DNA of 53,438 bases from Deltaproteobacteria bacterium (lineage in GTDB: Bacteria > Desulfobacterota > GWC2-55-46), in contig JACRCL010000008.1 in NCBI GenBank assembly GCA_016219015.1, forward strand, positions 1 to 53,438, read 5' to 3'. Shown here in pieces: positions 42,167 to 51,304 of this stretch (positions within the stretch are counted from its first letter, which is position 1; every line of letters starts with the position of its first letter). The notes below the pieces were generated by a model. It was not told the origin of the DNA. It was given only the letters and a program-made list of their open reading frames with translations, and did no database searches. The position numbers were made by a program, and so were the translations under genes.

Positions 42167-43276
42167 TTAGACCTCCTTGAGGGTGTATCGTCTTTTACCG
42201 AGCCCGAGCGATTCAGCGTAGTCGAGCTGGGCCTCCCAATCCACCGCCGGGTGGACGCCCCTGAACTTATCCTCGCCAGGGGCGTGGTTTTTCCGGAGCG
42301 ACGTATTCTGAAAGCCCGTCTGGGAGTTTACGAGGTCGGCCGAGGCCTGGTCCAGGGCTACGGGGTCGAGGGAGGCGGCTATGCCTACATCCGGCACGAT
42401 AGGCGCGTCGTTATGGCCGTAGCAGTCGCACTCCGGGCTTACGCGGGTTATGAAGCTCAGGAAAAGACCCCTGCCCTGCTTCCCCGCAAGCGCACCTTTC
42501 ACGTGCTCCACCATCTTCTCCTGGAGCCTCGATGTCGTCTCATCCCACCTTATCCTGATAGTCCCTTCCGGGCATACGGCTATGCAGTGGCCGCAGCCGA
42601 TGCAAAGGCTGTCCTGTATGACCGCCGCATCGCCTACCTCTATGGCCCCGGCCGGGCAGGAAAGAGAGCAATCGCCGCAGGCCGTGCAGTTGGCGGGGTC
42701 TACCATTGGGGCGCATTTGGAGTGCTGGGCGAGCTTGCCCTCGCGGCTGGCGCAGCCCATGCCGACGTTCTTCAATACCCCTCCGAAGCCCGTAAGCTCA
42801 TGGCATTTGAAGTGCGTAAGAGCGACGACCCCGTCGGCGTTTGTTATCTCGCGGGCGATATTCACCTCCTCGAAGTGCCTCCCGCCCACCTTTACGGCAA
42901 CACCGTCCTCCCCCCTCAACCCGTCGGCTATTATGAGCGGCGCGCCCGCGACCGAATAATCGAAGCCGTTCTCGATGGCGGTCTTGAGGTGCTCGACCGA
43001 ATTGCCCCTCGTGCCAACGTATAAGGTGTTCGTGTCGGTCAGGAACGGCAGAGCCCCGGTATCCTTTACGCGGTCTACCACCCTCCTTACGAACACAGGC
43101 TGGATGTACGAGGTGTTGCCCTTCTCGCCGAAGTGCAGCTTTATCGCGACGAGGTGGCCTTTTTTGAAGATGGTCCTTACGCCAACGGCCTCGACGAGGC
43201 CGTCTATCTTGTCGAGGAGGTTCCTCTTCGGGCCGGCGCGGAGGTCGGAGAAAAAGACGGTCGGTTTATCGGGCAT
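42167..43276 (-). CDS. DUF362 / 4Fe-4S ferredoxin-domain protein
   Basis: A 369-residue protein from the ATG at 43276 (MPDKPTVFFSD); an ATG at 43315 is in frame and possible. The N-terminal DUF362 domain has VAIKLHFGEKGNTSYI and ALTHFKCHELTGFGG. Two 4Fe-4S clusters follow: CTACGDCSLSC and CIGCGHCIAVC. A later CDCYG adds Cys residues. DUF362 proteins are iron-sulfur proteins of unsure role, common in anaerobes. It is a single-gene unit. Confidence 0.9.
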   Translation of the reverse strand: MPDKPTVFFSDLRAGPKRNLLDKIDGLVEAVGVRTIFKKGHLVAIKLHFGEKGNTSYIQPVFVRRVVDRVKDTGALPFLTDTNTLYVGTRGNSVEHLKTAIENGFDYSVAGAPLIIADGLRGEDGVAVKVGGRHFEEVNIAREITNADGVVALTHFKCHELTGFGGVLKNVGMGCASREGKLAQHSKCAPMVDPANCTACGDCSLSCPAGAIEVGDAAVIQDSLCIGCGHCIAVCPEGTIRIRWDETTSRLQEKMVEHVKGALAGKQGRGLFLSFITRVSPECDCYGHNDAPIVPDVGIAASLDPVALDQASADLVNSQTGFQNTSLRKNHAPGEDKFRGVHPAVDWEAQLDYAESLGLGKRRYTLKEV

Positions 43277-43337
43277 GGGATCACCGGGTTTGCTTAAGTA
43301 TGTCTCATTCCTCATTGCATCTTGAACGTTGTTTTTA

Positions 43338-43482
43338 GGCTGCCTCTAAAAATTAGGAATTTTTTCTGAAGTCAAGGAAGGGCGGAAATAAAAAGCGCAG
43401 CATATATATGTTAATATGTGAGCATTTTTATTTTCGTCCTGACGCAGAGGTCAGGAAAAATAACAATTTTTAGAGAGCAGCC
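43338..43482. repeat. Family A palindromic MITE, copy 3
   Basis: GGCTGCCTCTAAAAATTAGG to AATTTTTAGAGAGCAGCC, ending two bases before the rnj stop. It fills the gap between rnj and the DUF362 gene. Confidence 0.85.
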
Positions 43483-43484
43483 TG

Positions 43485-45173
43485 TCATATCTCTATTATC
43501 ACCGGCAGTATCACGGGCTTCCGTTCGAGCTTCTTGTTGAAGTACCTCCGGAGGCCCCGCCTTATCTCCTCTTTTACCTCGAGCTGTTCGGTCTTCGCCT
43601 CTATGGCGATATTGTTGAGCGTATCGACGACGACGTTACGGGCGTCCGCGAGAAGGTGCGTGGCCTCCTCCTCGAACATGAGCCCCCTGGTCACTATCTC
43701 CGGGCCGTAGACTATCTCGCCGGTCGTGGAGTTTATCGCTATGACCACGAGCACGAGGCCGTCCTGCGACAGGTGCGTCCTGTCCTTCAGGACCATCTCT
43801 CCGACGTCGCCGACCCCCTTGCCGTCCACAAAGACCCTTCCCGCCTCCACGCGGCCGTTTTTCCTGACGCCCTGCGCGGTGAACTCCACGACGTCGCCGT
43901 CCTCGGCTATTATGACGTTCTCTTCCGGTATCCCGACCTTGGCGGCAAGGCGGGAGTGGAGGACAAGGTGCCTGTACTCCCCGTGGACCGGGATGAAGTA
44001 TTTGGGCTTCACTATGTTGAGCATTATCTTCAACTCTTCCTGGCTCGCGTGGCCTGAGACGTGCACCTCTGACACCTTCTCGTAGATGACGTCGGCGCCG
44101 CGCCTGTAGAGGTGGTTCATCATGGTCGTTATCGCCTTCTCGTGGCCGGGGATGAACTTGGAGGAGAGTATGATGGTATCTCCCTTCATGACCTTCAGAT
44201 GCTTGTGGTTGTCCATGGCCATGCGCGTAAGCGCGCTCATCGGCTCGCCCTGGGAGCCCGTGGTAAGGAGCACCAGCCTCTGCGGCGGGAGGGCCTCTAT
44301 CTCCTTCAGGTCGACGAGCAGGCCGTCCGGCGCGTTCAGGTAGCCGAGAGTCCGGGCAATTTTCACGTTGGCGACCATCGACTTGCCGTTCAGGACGACC
44401 TTCCTGCCGAACTTCTCAGCGGCGTCGAAGACCTGCTGGACCCTGTGGATGTTCGACGAGAACGCCGCCACCATTATCCTGCCCTCGCACTTCCTGAATA
44501 TCTCCTCGAGGTTGTAGCCTATCTCCCTTTCCGAGAGCGTGTACCCCTCCTTCTCCACGTTAGTGGAGTCCGACATGAAGACGAGCACCCCCGCCTCCCC
44601 GTACTCCGAGAACCGGGCGTAGTCCATCACCTCGCCGTCCACGGGGGTCTGGTCCATCTTGAAGTCCCCGGTATGGACAATGACGCCGAGCGGCGTCCTT
44701 ATGGCAAGGCCGCAGCCGTCCACGATGGAGTGGCTCACCCTTATGAACTCCACGTCGAACGGGCCTATGGCGACCCTGTCCCTCGGGCGGACCGTCTCGA
44801 AGGTGGTCGATTTGACGAGGTCGAACTCGGCGAGCTTCTCTTCAATGAGGCCGATGGTAAGGGCCGTGGCGTAAATGGGGACGTTCAAGTCCCTCAAGAC
44901 GAACGGGAGCGCGCCGGTGTGGTCCTCGTGGCCGTGGGTTATGAAGAACGCCTTTACCTTTTCCCTGTTCCTTTTAAGGTAGCTTATGTCCGGGATGACG
45001 ATGTCTATCCCGAGCATGTAGTCCTCGGGGAACATGAGGCCGCAGTCTATGACGATGATCGTGTCATCGTACTCTATGGCCATCATGTTGAGGCCTATCT
45101 CGCCGAGCCCTCCGAGCGGGATTATCTTCAGCTTGCCTTCGGGTGCGGTGTCTACTCCCATTTCTCCGGTCAT
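43485..45173 (-). CDS. rnj: Ribonuclease J
   Basis: A 562-residue metallo-beta-lactamase/beta-CASP nuclease for 5' end and internal processing of mRNA and rRNA. The zinc motif is THGHEDHTGA; VHTGDFKMDQTPVDG and FMSDSTNVEKEGYT follow. The beta-CASP motifs include VSGHASQEEL and PVHGEYRH. The C-terminal domain ends KPVILPVIIEI. Length is normal. plsC, just upstream, overlaps its start by four bases (ATGA), so the two are translationally coupled. Confidence 0.96.
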   Translation of the reverse strand: MTGEMGVDTAPEGKLKIIPLGGLGEIGLNMMAIEYDDTIIVIDCGLMFPEDYMLGIDIVIPDISYLKRNREKVKAFFITHGHEDHTGALPFVLRDLNVPIYATALTIGLIEEKLAEFDLVKSTTFETVRPRDRVAIGPFDVEFIRVSHSIVDGCGLAIRTPLGVIVHTGDFKMDQTPVDGEVMDYARFSEYGEAGVLVFMSDSTNVEKEGYTLSEREIGYNLEEIFRKCEGRIMVAAFSSNIHRVQQVFDAAEKFGRKVVLNGKSMVANVKIARTLGYLNAPDGLLVDLKEIEALPPQRLVLLTTGSQGEPMSALTRMAMDNHKHLKVMKGDTIILSSKFIPGHEKAITTMMNHLYRRGADVIYEKVSEVHVSGHASQEELKIMLNIVKPKYFIPVHGEYRHLVLHSRLAAKVGIPEENVIIAEDGDVVEFTAQGVRKNGRVEAGRVFVDGKGVGDVGEMVLKDRTHLSQDGLVLVVIAINSTTGEIVYGPEIVTRGLMFEEEATHLLADARNVVVDTLNNIAIEAKTEQLEVKEEIRRGLRRYFNKKLERKPVILPVIIEI

Positions 45174-45883
45174 GCTATCCTTTTACTCCCATTGTATGAC
45201 GCCTCTATCGCGTCCCTTGTCCTTGACAACAGATCGGCCTCCCGCAAGCCTTCGGTCGGGATAGGCTTGCCCAATACGATCGTTACTGAAGCGGGCTTTA
45301 TCAGGAACCCTCCCTTTTTCAGTATCTCTCTCGTGCCCCTTATCGACACCGGCACTATGGGCACGCCGCTTTTTACCGCGAGGAGGAAGCTGCCGCGCTT
45401 GAAGGGCAGGAGCTCGTCTTTCGGGCTCCTCGTCCCCTCGGGGAATATGAGCACCGAGGTGCCGCCCTTTATCTTCTTTGACGCCTCCTCTATGCTCCTT
45501 AATGCCTTCGAGGCCCTCTCCCTCTCCACGGGTATGTAGCCGGAAAGCCTCATCGACCAGCCGATTATCGGTATTTTAAAGAGGCTTTTTTTCGCTATCC
45601 AGCGGAACTGGACGGGCACGTAGCCCTGCAGCGCCGGGATATCGAACGCGCCCTGATGGTTGGAGGCAAGTATAACCGGGCCCTCTTTGGGCAGGTTCTC
45701 AACCCCTGTTATCGAGACCCTGACACCGGCAAGGGAGAGCATAACCCTGCTCCAGAGCCTCCCCAGGGAGTGCGCGTACGAGCCGGTGCTGTCGATGGCT
45801 GTCGAGGCCAGGATCAAAAGGAAGAAAGCCGTCGTTATGAGCAGCCCCAGACCCCAAACTACCAAAGTCCTTAAAAACATCAT
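45170..45883 (-). CDS. plsC: 1-Acyl-sn-glycerol-3-phosphate acyltransferase
   Basis: A 237-residue membrane-bound acyltransferase that converts lysophosphatidic to phosphatidic acid. An N-terminal membrane helix (LVVWGLGLLITTAFFLLIL) is followed by the catalytic NHQGAFD (NHx4D motif; Asn-His at about 76) and FPEGTRS, which binds the phosphate. It overlaps rnj by four bases. The substrate is a fatty-acyl donor (acyl-ACP or CoA). Confidence 0.95.
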   Translation of the reverse strand: MMFLRTLVVWGLGLLITTAFFLLILASTAIDSTGSYAHSLGRLWSRVMLSLAGVRVSITGVENLPKEGPVILASNHQGAFDIPALQGYVPVQFRWIAKKSLFKIPIIGWSMRLSGYIPVERERASKALRSIEEASKKIKGGTSVLIFPEGTRSPKDELLPFKRGSFLLAVKSGVPIVPVSIRGTREILKKGGFLIKPASVTIVLGKPIPTEGLREADLLSRTRDAIEASYNGSKRIA

Positions 45884-45930
45884 GAAATTTCAACCTTTTC
45901 GTGTGCGCCGCAAGCCAAACCGGATAATAA

Positions 45931-46072
45931 AGCTGCCTCTAAAAATTAGGTATTTTTTCTGAGGTCAAGGAAGGGCGGAAATAAAAAGCGCAGCATATAT
46001 GTTAATATGTGAGCAATTTTATTTCCGTCCTGACGCAGAGATCAGGAAAAAGAACAATTTTTAGAGGTAGCT
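45931..46072. repeat. Family A palindromic MITE, copy 4
   Basis: AGCTGCCTCTAAAAATTAGG to AATTTTTAGAGGTAGCT. TAA flanks both sides. It lies between plsC and the ssb promoter. Confidence 0.85.
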
Positions 46073-46138
46073 TAAATAAACTTTTTTAATATACCATGAA
46101 TCGTTTAAATTTGGTCAAAAAAAGAGTGGATAAAGAGC

Positions 46139-46167
46139 TTGCATGAGAAATAGCGCGCAAGTATAAT
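46139..46167 (+). promoter_or_regulatory. Sigma-70-type promoter of ssb
   Basis: TTGCAT (46139-46144), a 17-base spacer, then a perfect TATAAT (46162-46167). It lies 38 bases before the ssb start codon, with AAAGGAGA as ribosome site. Confidence 0.85.
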
Positions 46168-46204
46168 ACCTCAAAGCATAGGACAACCAAAAAAAGGAGA
46201 TACT

Positions 46205-46618
46205 ATGGCAGGCGTCAATAAGGTCATCCTTCTGGGGAACCTCGGGGCCGACCCTGAGATAAGGTACACGCCGAGCGGCATGGCGGTTGCGAACTTCAGG
46301 ATTGCCACGAGCGAGACCCGCCCCAACAAGGAAGGGCAGAAAGAGACCAAGACCGAGTGGCACAGGATAGTGGCCTTCGGGAAACTCGCCGAGATATGCG
46401 GCGAGTACCTCTCCAAGGGCAAGCAGGTCTATATCGAGGGCAAGATACAGACCCGCGCATGGGAGGACAAGGACAAGAACAAACGCTACACCACGGAGAT
46501 ACTCGCCAACTCCATGCAGATGCTCGGCGGCCCGAAAGACGCCGCCGGAGCGCCGGCAGGCGGGGGGGAGACGTCCGACGAGATACCGCCCTCTGATATG
46601 GAGGACGTGCCGTTCTAA
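46205..46618 (+). CDS. ssb: Single-stranded DNA-binding protein
   Basis: A 137-residue protein. The OB fold begins [20 protein letters not shown] and includes [17 protein letters not shown] short flexible Gly-rich tail leads to the acidic C-terminal tip MEDVPF, which recruits replication and repair proteins. It binds as a tetramer. It is transcribed from its own strong promoter. Confidence 0.97.
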   Translation: MAGVNKVILLGNLGADPEIRYTPSGMAVANFRIATSETRPNKEGQKETKTEWHRIVAFGKLAEICGEYLSKGKQVYIEGKIQTRAWEDKDKNKRYTTEILANSMQMLGGPKDAAGAPAGGGETSDEIPPSDMEDVPF

Positions 46619-46620
46619 AA

Positions 46621-46696
46621 GGCTGCTTAGAACTGTGGCTACTCACGCAATGACGAGCTTTGATGCCAACGAAGCAGATGGATTTTTTGAGCAGCC
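46621..46696. repeat. Family C repeat, copy 4 (shortened)
   Basis: GGCTGCTTAGAACTGTGGC then ACGAGCTTTGATGCCAACG and ATTTTTTGAGCAGCC. The left arm is degraded. It starts two bases after the ssb stop. Confidence 0.65.
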
Positions 46697-46698
46697 TA

Positions 46699-46813
46699 CT
46701 ATAAAAATTAGGAATTTTTTCTAAAATCAAGGAAGGGCGGAAATAAAAAGCGGAGCAAATGTCCATTTTTATTTCCGCCCTGACGCAGAGGTTAGGAAAA
46801 AGAACAATTTTTA
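46699..46813. repeat. Family A MITE, copy 5, fused to the U32 gene start
   Basis: Both terminal GGCTGCC arms are missing and the centre is shortened. The remaining sequence runs ATAAAAATTAGGAATTTTTT to GAACAATTTTTA, which ends right at the ATG of the U32 gene. The gene thus has no ordinary Shine-Dalgarno within 12 bases. Confidence 0.75.
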
Positions 46814-47818
46814 ATGCAGAAAGCGGAAGTAATATCCCCGGCGGGCAATATAGCCTCCCTCAAGGCCGCGGTAGACAACGGCGCTGACGCGGTCTACCTC
46901 GGCTTCAACGACGCCACGAACGCGAGGAACTTCGAGGGCCTCAACTTCACGCCCTCCGAGCTTGAGGACGGCATAAGATACGTAAGGGCGAAGGGTAGGA
47001 AGTTCTACGTAGCCATAAATACCTTCCCGCAACAGGAGACCTGCCCGAGATGGTACGCGGCGGTCGACAACGCCGTAAGCCTCGGGGCCGACGCCGTGAT
47101 AATCGCCAACCTCGGCGTCCTCAAATACGCGCGCGAGAAGCACCCGGACGCGAACCTGCACCTCTCAACGCAGGCGAGCTCGTCGAATTACGAATCGATA
47201 AACTTCTACAGGAAGCACTTCGGGATAAAGAGGGTCGTGCTCCCGAGGGTCCTGACCGTCAGCGAGATAAAAGAGTTGAAGTCGAGGACGGACGCGGAGA
47301 TAGAGGTCTTCGCGCTCGGCGGGCTCTGCATAAACGTCGAGGGGAGATGCTATCTTTCGTCCTTCGTTACGGGGGCCTCGACCAATACCGAAGGCGCGTG
47401 CTCGCCGTCAAGGTTCGTCCGCTTCATAAAAGACCCCGACAACGGCTTGTCCATCACCCTCAACAACATGACGCTCAACAGGCTCACGGCCAGCGAGTCC
47501 TCCCCGTACCCGACCTGCTGCAAGGGGCGCTACATAAGGCCAGACGGAGAGTTCGCCTACGCGCTCGAGGACCCGGAGTCCCTTAACATCCTCGAAATAG
47601 TCCCCATGCTCATAGAGGCCGGGGTGGCGGCCTTCAAGATAGAGGGGCGCCAGAGGACAAAGACCTACGTCGGCTCGATGACCGGGGTCATGAGGGAGGC
47701 CGTCGATTCCTATTATAAATCCCCGCAGTCCTACCGGGTTAAACCCGAATGGAGCGCCAGGACGACCGCTACGTTCGAGGGCACGAGGCATACGCTCGGC
47801 TCTTACCTTGTAAAATAA
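46814..47818 (+). CDS. U32-family protein, UbiU-like
   Basis: A 334-residue protein very like UbiU (YhbU), which with UbiV performs O2-independent ubiquinone hydroxylation. It has the N-terminal U32 barrel (VISPAGNIASLKAAVDNGAD). The four Cys of the 4Fe-4S cluster are seen in GLCINVEGRCYLSS, GACSPSRF and PTCCKGRY. The C-terminal end IEGRQRTKTYVG is also typical. UbiV is not in the window. In a menaquinone-only organism it would need another role. The start codon directly abuts a decayed family A repeat. Confidence 0.85.
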   Translation: MQKAEVISPAGNIASLKAAVDNGADAVYLGFNDATNARNFEGLNFTPSELEDGIRYVRAKGRKFYVAINTFPQQETCPRWYAAVDNAVSLGADAVIIANLGVLKYAREKHPDANLHLSTQASSSNYESINFYRKHFGIKRVVLPRVLTVSEIKELKSRTDAEIEVFALGGLCINVEGRCYLSSFVTGASTNTEGACSPSRFVRFIKDPDNGLSITLNNMTLNRLTASESSPYPTCCKGRYIRPDGEFAYALEDPESLNILEIVPMLIEAGVAAFKIEGRQRTKTYVGSMTGVMREAVDSYYKSPQSYRVKPEWSARTTATFEGTRHTLGSYLVK

Positions 47819-47955
47819 TCACGCCCAAGACCCTTACAATACACGGCAAATTTCAACACTCCCCCGCGCGTACTGCCCTTCCATCGTTTGACAATCCCAT
47901 TTCTTAGTTCAAACTAAAATATGGGGCTTATAGTGCCCACCGGAGGAGCCTTGCC

Positions 47956-49011
47956 ATGAGGATAGCTCAGGTATCCCCTCTATACGAGTCCGTCCCGCCC
48001 GCCCTTTACGGCGGCACGGAAAGGGTCGTCTCATATCTTACGGAGGAGCTTATAAAGGCCGGCCACGAGGTGGTGCTTTTCGCCTCGGGGGACTCGAAAA
48101 CCGGGGCCGAGCTCGTGCCCGTGTGCGAGTGCGCCCTGCGGCTCAGCCCGCGCGAGGTCGACCCCGTGGCCTTCCACTTCCTCCTGATGGAAGAGGTCCT
48201 CCGGCGCGCGCCTTCCTTCGATATCATCCACTCCCACATAGACTGCATCGGCTTTATCATCTCAAGGAGGACCGCCACTCCCCTCATAAGCACGCTCCAC
48301 GGCAGGCTCGACCTGCTGGAGCACGAGTTCATATTCAGGGAGTACGGAGAGGCCCCCGTAATATCGATATCGAACGCGCAGAGGAGGCCGCTTGCCGGGG
48401 CGAACTGGGCGGCCACCGTCTACCACGGCATCCCGAAGGACCTTTACACCTTCAACGAAAAGGGCGGGGGCTACCTCGTCTACGTGGGCAGAGTCTCGCC
48501 CGAGAAAAGAGTCGACTCGGCCATAGAGATAGCGCGGATGACCGGCCTGCCGCTGAAGATCGCCGCGAAGGTCGATAAGATCGACAGGGACTACTTCAAC
48601 TCGGTCATACGCCCGCTCCTTGACGGCCCGGACGTCGAGTTCATCGGCGAGATAACCGACAAGGAAAAGAACGCGCTCGTCGGCTCTGCCCTTGCCTTCC
48701 TCCACCCGATAGACTGGCCGGAGCCCTTCGGGCTTTCGATGCTCGAGGCCATGGCCTGCGGGACCCCTGTCATAGCAAGGAGGCGCGGCTCGATACCCGA
48801 GGTCGTTGACCACGGCGTGACGGGCTTCATATTCGAGACCGATGAAGAGGCGGCCCGCTACATAACGAAGCTGTGCCCGGATTTTTCAAGGAAGGCGTGC
48901 AGGGAAAGGTTCGAGGAGCGGTTCCTCTCGGAGAGGATGGCGCGGGACTATGTCGGGGCGTATGCCGCGCTCCTTGAGAAAAGGGGCGGGGGTAAAAGGG
49001 GCGGGCAATGA
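47956..49011 (+). CDS. Family 4 glycosyltransferase
   Basis: A 351-residue GT-B enzyme. The N-terminal acceptor domain begins RIAQVSPLYESVPPALYGGTERV. The donor domain contains YVGRVSPEKRVD and the E-x7-E signature in PEPFGLSMLEAMACGTPVIA. It overlaps the debranching-enzyme gene by four bases. The pair could act on glycogen, trehalose or another glucan; the sugar donor cannot be read from the sequence. Confidence 0.9.
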   Translation: MRIAQVSPLYESVPPALYGGTERVVSYLTEELIKAGHEVVLFASGDSKTGAELVPVCECALRLSPREVDPVAFHFLLMEEVLRRAPSFDIIHSHIDCIGFIISRRTATPLISTLHGRLDLLEHEFIFREYGEAPVISISNAQRRPLAGANWAATVYHGIPKDLYTFNEKGGGYLVYVGRVSPEKRVDSAIEIARMTGLPLKIAAKVDKIDRDYFNSVIRPLLDGPDVEFIGEITDKEKNALVGSALAFLHPIDWPEPFGLSMLEAMACGTPVIARRRGSIPEVVDHGVTGFIFETDEEAARYITKLCPDFSRKACRERFEERFLSERMARDYVGAYAALLEKRGGGKRGGQ

Positions 49012-51173
49012 AGGAGATAAGCAGGATAAAGGACACCTACTACATCGTCGCCACCTCCTCCATGGTGGACCCGCACAGGCTCATCCTCAAGGACGACGAC
49101 ATGTTCGGGATATTCGACCGCTTCGGGGACATACTCCCGCTGGGCAAGGAGGAGCAGGGGCTCTATTACAAAGGCACGAGGTTCCTGTCCTCGTATGAGC
49201 TGCGGATAAACGGGATGAGGCCGCTGTTCTTAAGCTCGAACATAGACGAGGACAATATCGTTATGAGCGTTGACCTGACGAACCCGGATATCTACTCGAA
49301 AGACGGGCTCGCGCTTAACAGGGACTCGATCCACATAATGCGCTCAAGGCTCCTGCTCGACGGCAGGTGCCTCGAATACATAAGGCTGAAGAACTTCGGG
49401 CACGGCATGGTCGCCTTCTCGCTGGAGCTTTCCTTCGGGACGGACTTCAAGGACATCTTCGAGGTGCGCGGGCTCAAACGGAAAAGGAGGGGGACGATGC
49501 TCCCGCCGGAATCCAGGGGGCGGAGGTTCACATTGAGCTACATGGGCCTGGACAGGGCCATGAGGACGACATGCGTTGCCTTTTCAAGTAACCCCGATAC
49601 CAAAAAAGACAATACCTTCGGCTTTGACGTGACCCTCAAGCCCGCCTCGATGGAGAGCTTTTTTCTTACCATAGGGTGCCGTCACGGCAATCCGGCGCCC
49701 TCACAGGCGGACTTCGACGGGGCCGTAAAAAAGGCCCGGAAAAAGACGTCCCTCAAGGGGAGGACTACGGCCGAGGTGCGGACATCGAACGCGCAGTTCA
49801 ACGAGATAATAAAGAGGTCGGTCTCGGACATAAACATGATGGTCACGGCGACCGCCTACGGCTCCTACCCGTACGGGGGCATCCCCTGGTTCTGCACGCC
49901 GTTCGGGAGGGACGGGATAATAACCGCCCTTGAGTGCCTCTGGATAAAGCCCGACCTTGCCAAAGGCGTCTTGAAGTACCTCGCCTCGAGGCAGGCGCGG
50001 GAGCTTGACAGGGGGAAGGCCGCCGAGCCGGGCAAGATAATGCACGAGACCAGAGGCGGCGAGCTCGCGGCCCTGAACGAGATACCCTTCGGCCTGTATT
50101 ACGGCTCGATAGATTCCACGCCGCTCTTCATCGCGCTCGCCGGGGCCTACTGGAGGAGGACCGGCGACCTTGCCTTCATAAAAAGGCTCTGGCCGAATAT
50201 CGAGGCCGCATTGAAGTGGATCGACGAATACGGCGACCCCGACAACGACGGGTTCCTCGAATACTCGCCGCACGAGGCGGGCCTTAGGAACCAGGGGTGG
50301 AAGGACTCCCAGGACTCGGTCTTCCACGAGGACGGCTCTCTCGCCAAAGGCGCGATAGCCCTTTGCGAGGTCCAGGGCTATCTGTACGCGGCCCTGAAGG
50401 AGGCGGCCTCTCTGGCGAGGCTCCTGGGCAAAGACGCCATGTCGGAGAAGCTCATAAAGAGGTCGGATGAGCTGAAAGAAAGGTTCGACAGGTCCTTCTG
50501 GGACAGCGGTCTTAATTCCTACGTGCTCGCGCTCGACGGGGACAAAGAGCCGTGCAGGGTCATGGCATCGAACGCGGGGCACGCGCTCTTCTCGGGCATA
50601 GCCTCGCCGGAGCGGGCGCTCAGGGCGGCAAGGACGCTCACCTCAGAGCCGCTTTTCTCGGGCTGGGGCATAAGGACTGTCGGGGCGAACGAAGTCCGCT
50701 ACAACCCGATGTCGTACCATAACGGCTCGGTCTGGCCGCACGACAACGCCATGACAGGCTACGGGCTTGCGTCCTACGGGCTCACCGGGCATTTCAACAG
50801 GGTCTTCTCGGCCATATTCGACGCCGCCGCCTCCATGGAGTTCCAGCGCCTGCCCGAGCTTTTCTGCGGATTTCATAGAAGAAGAGGTGTTCCACCTACC
50901 TTATATCCGGTCGCCTGCTCGCCCCAGACGTGGGCCGCGGGGTCGCTCCTCTACATGCTGCAGGCGTCGCTGGGGCTCCACTTCGAGGTCGAAAAGAAGA
51001 TGATAATATTCAAAAGGCCCGTATTGCCCGAATTCCTCGGCTACGTCTACCTGAACAGGCTGCCGGTAGACGGCAGAGGGAGCGTGGACCTTCTGATAAG
51101 CAGGTACGGGGAGGAGATAACCGTGGAGGCCCTGCGCAAACCCGAGGACGTGAGCATACTCATAATAAAATGA
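49008..51173 (+). CDS. Amylo-alpha-1,6-glucosidase-like protein (glycogen debranching type)
   Basis: A 721-residue protein. The N-terminal beta-domain (1 to about 230; DDMFGIFDRFGDILPLG, then KGTRFLSSYELRING) matches the glycogen-debranching N-terminal domain. The C-terminal (alpha/alpha)6 barrel has PWFCTPFGRDGIITALECLW, then NQGWKDSQDSVFHEDG, and SVWPHDNAMTGYGL. The Asp/Glu in these stretches are likely catalytic acid and base. It probably hydrolyses alpha-glucosidic linkages in the cytoplasm (no signal peptide). It is translationally coupled to the glycosyltransferase. Confidence 0.9.
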   Translation: MKEISRIKDTYYIVATSSMVDPHRLILKDDDMFGIFDRFGDILPLGKEEQGLYYKGTRFLSSYELRINGMRPLFLSSNIDEDNIVMSVDLTNPDIYSKDGLALNRDSIHIMRSRLLLDGRCLEYIRLKNFGHGMVAFSLELSFGTDFKDIFEVRGLKRKRRGTMLPPESRGRRFTLSYMGLDRAMRTTCVAFSSNPDTKKDNTFGFDVTLKPASMESFFLTIGCRHGNPAPSQADFDGAVKKARKKTSLKGRTTAEVRTSNAQFNEIIKRSVSDINMMVTATAYGSYPYGGIPWFCTPFGRDGIITALECLWIKPDLAKGVLKYLASRQARELDRGKAAEPGKIMHETRGGELAALNEIPFGLYYGSIDSTPLFIALAGAYWRRTGDLAFIKRLWPNIEAALKWIDEYGDPDNDGFLEYSPHEAGLRNQGWKDSQDSVFHEDGSLAKGAIALCEVQGYLYAALKEAASLARLLGKDAMSEKLIKRSDELKERFDRSFWDSGLNSYVLALDGDKEPCRVMASNAGHALFSGIASPERALRAARTLTSEPLFSGWGIRTVGANEVRYNPMSYHNGSVWPHDNAMTGYGLASYGLTGHFNRVFSAIFDAAASMEFQRLPELFCGFHRRRGVPPTLYPVACSPQTWAAGSLLYMLQASLGLHFEVEKKMIIFKRPVLPEFLGYVYLNRLPVDGRGSVDLLISRYGEEITVEALRKPEDVSILIIK

Positions 51174-51177
51174 CTCA

Positions 51178-51287
51178 GGCTGCCCAAAAAGTCCATCTGC
51201 TTCGTTGGCTGCGTCTTGTCACAACGTAAGGAGAGTACGACTCGCTCCTCGCTCCTTGCCGCCTTGCTCACTCGATTTTGAGCAGCC
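51178..51287. repeat. Family C palindromic repeat, copy 5
   Basis: GGCTGCCCAAAAAGTCC then ATCTGCTTCGTTGGCTGCG; closes CGATTTTGAGCAGCC. It sits between the converging debranching-enzyme and MFS genes and may act as a transcription end. Confidence 0.75.
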
Positions 51288-51304
51288 TGTCTCGTTTAAC
51301 CTGC

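Noticed and set aside
44112-45539. A 475-codon plus-strand frame opposite rnj and plsC
   Set aside because: It is an antisense shadow caused by GC-rich codon use; RNase J and PlsC on the other strand carry all family motifs.
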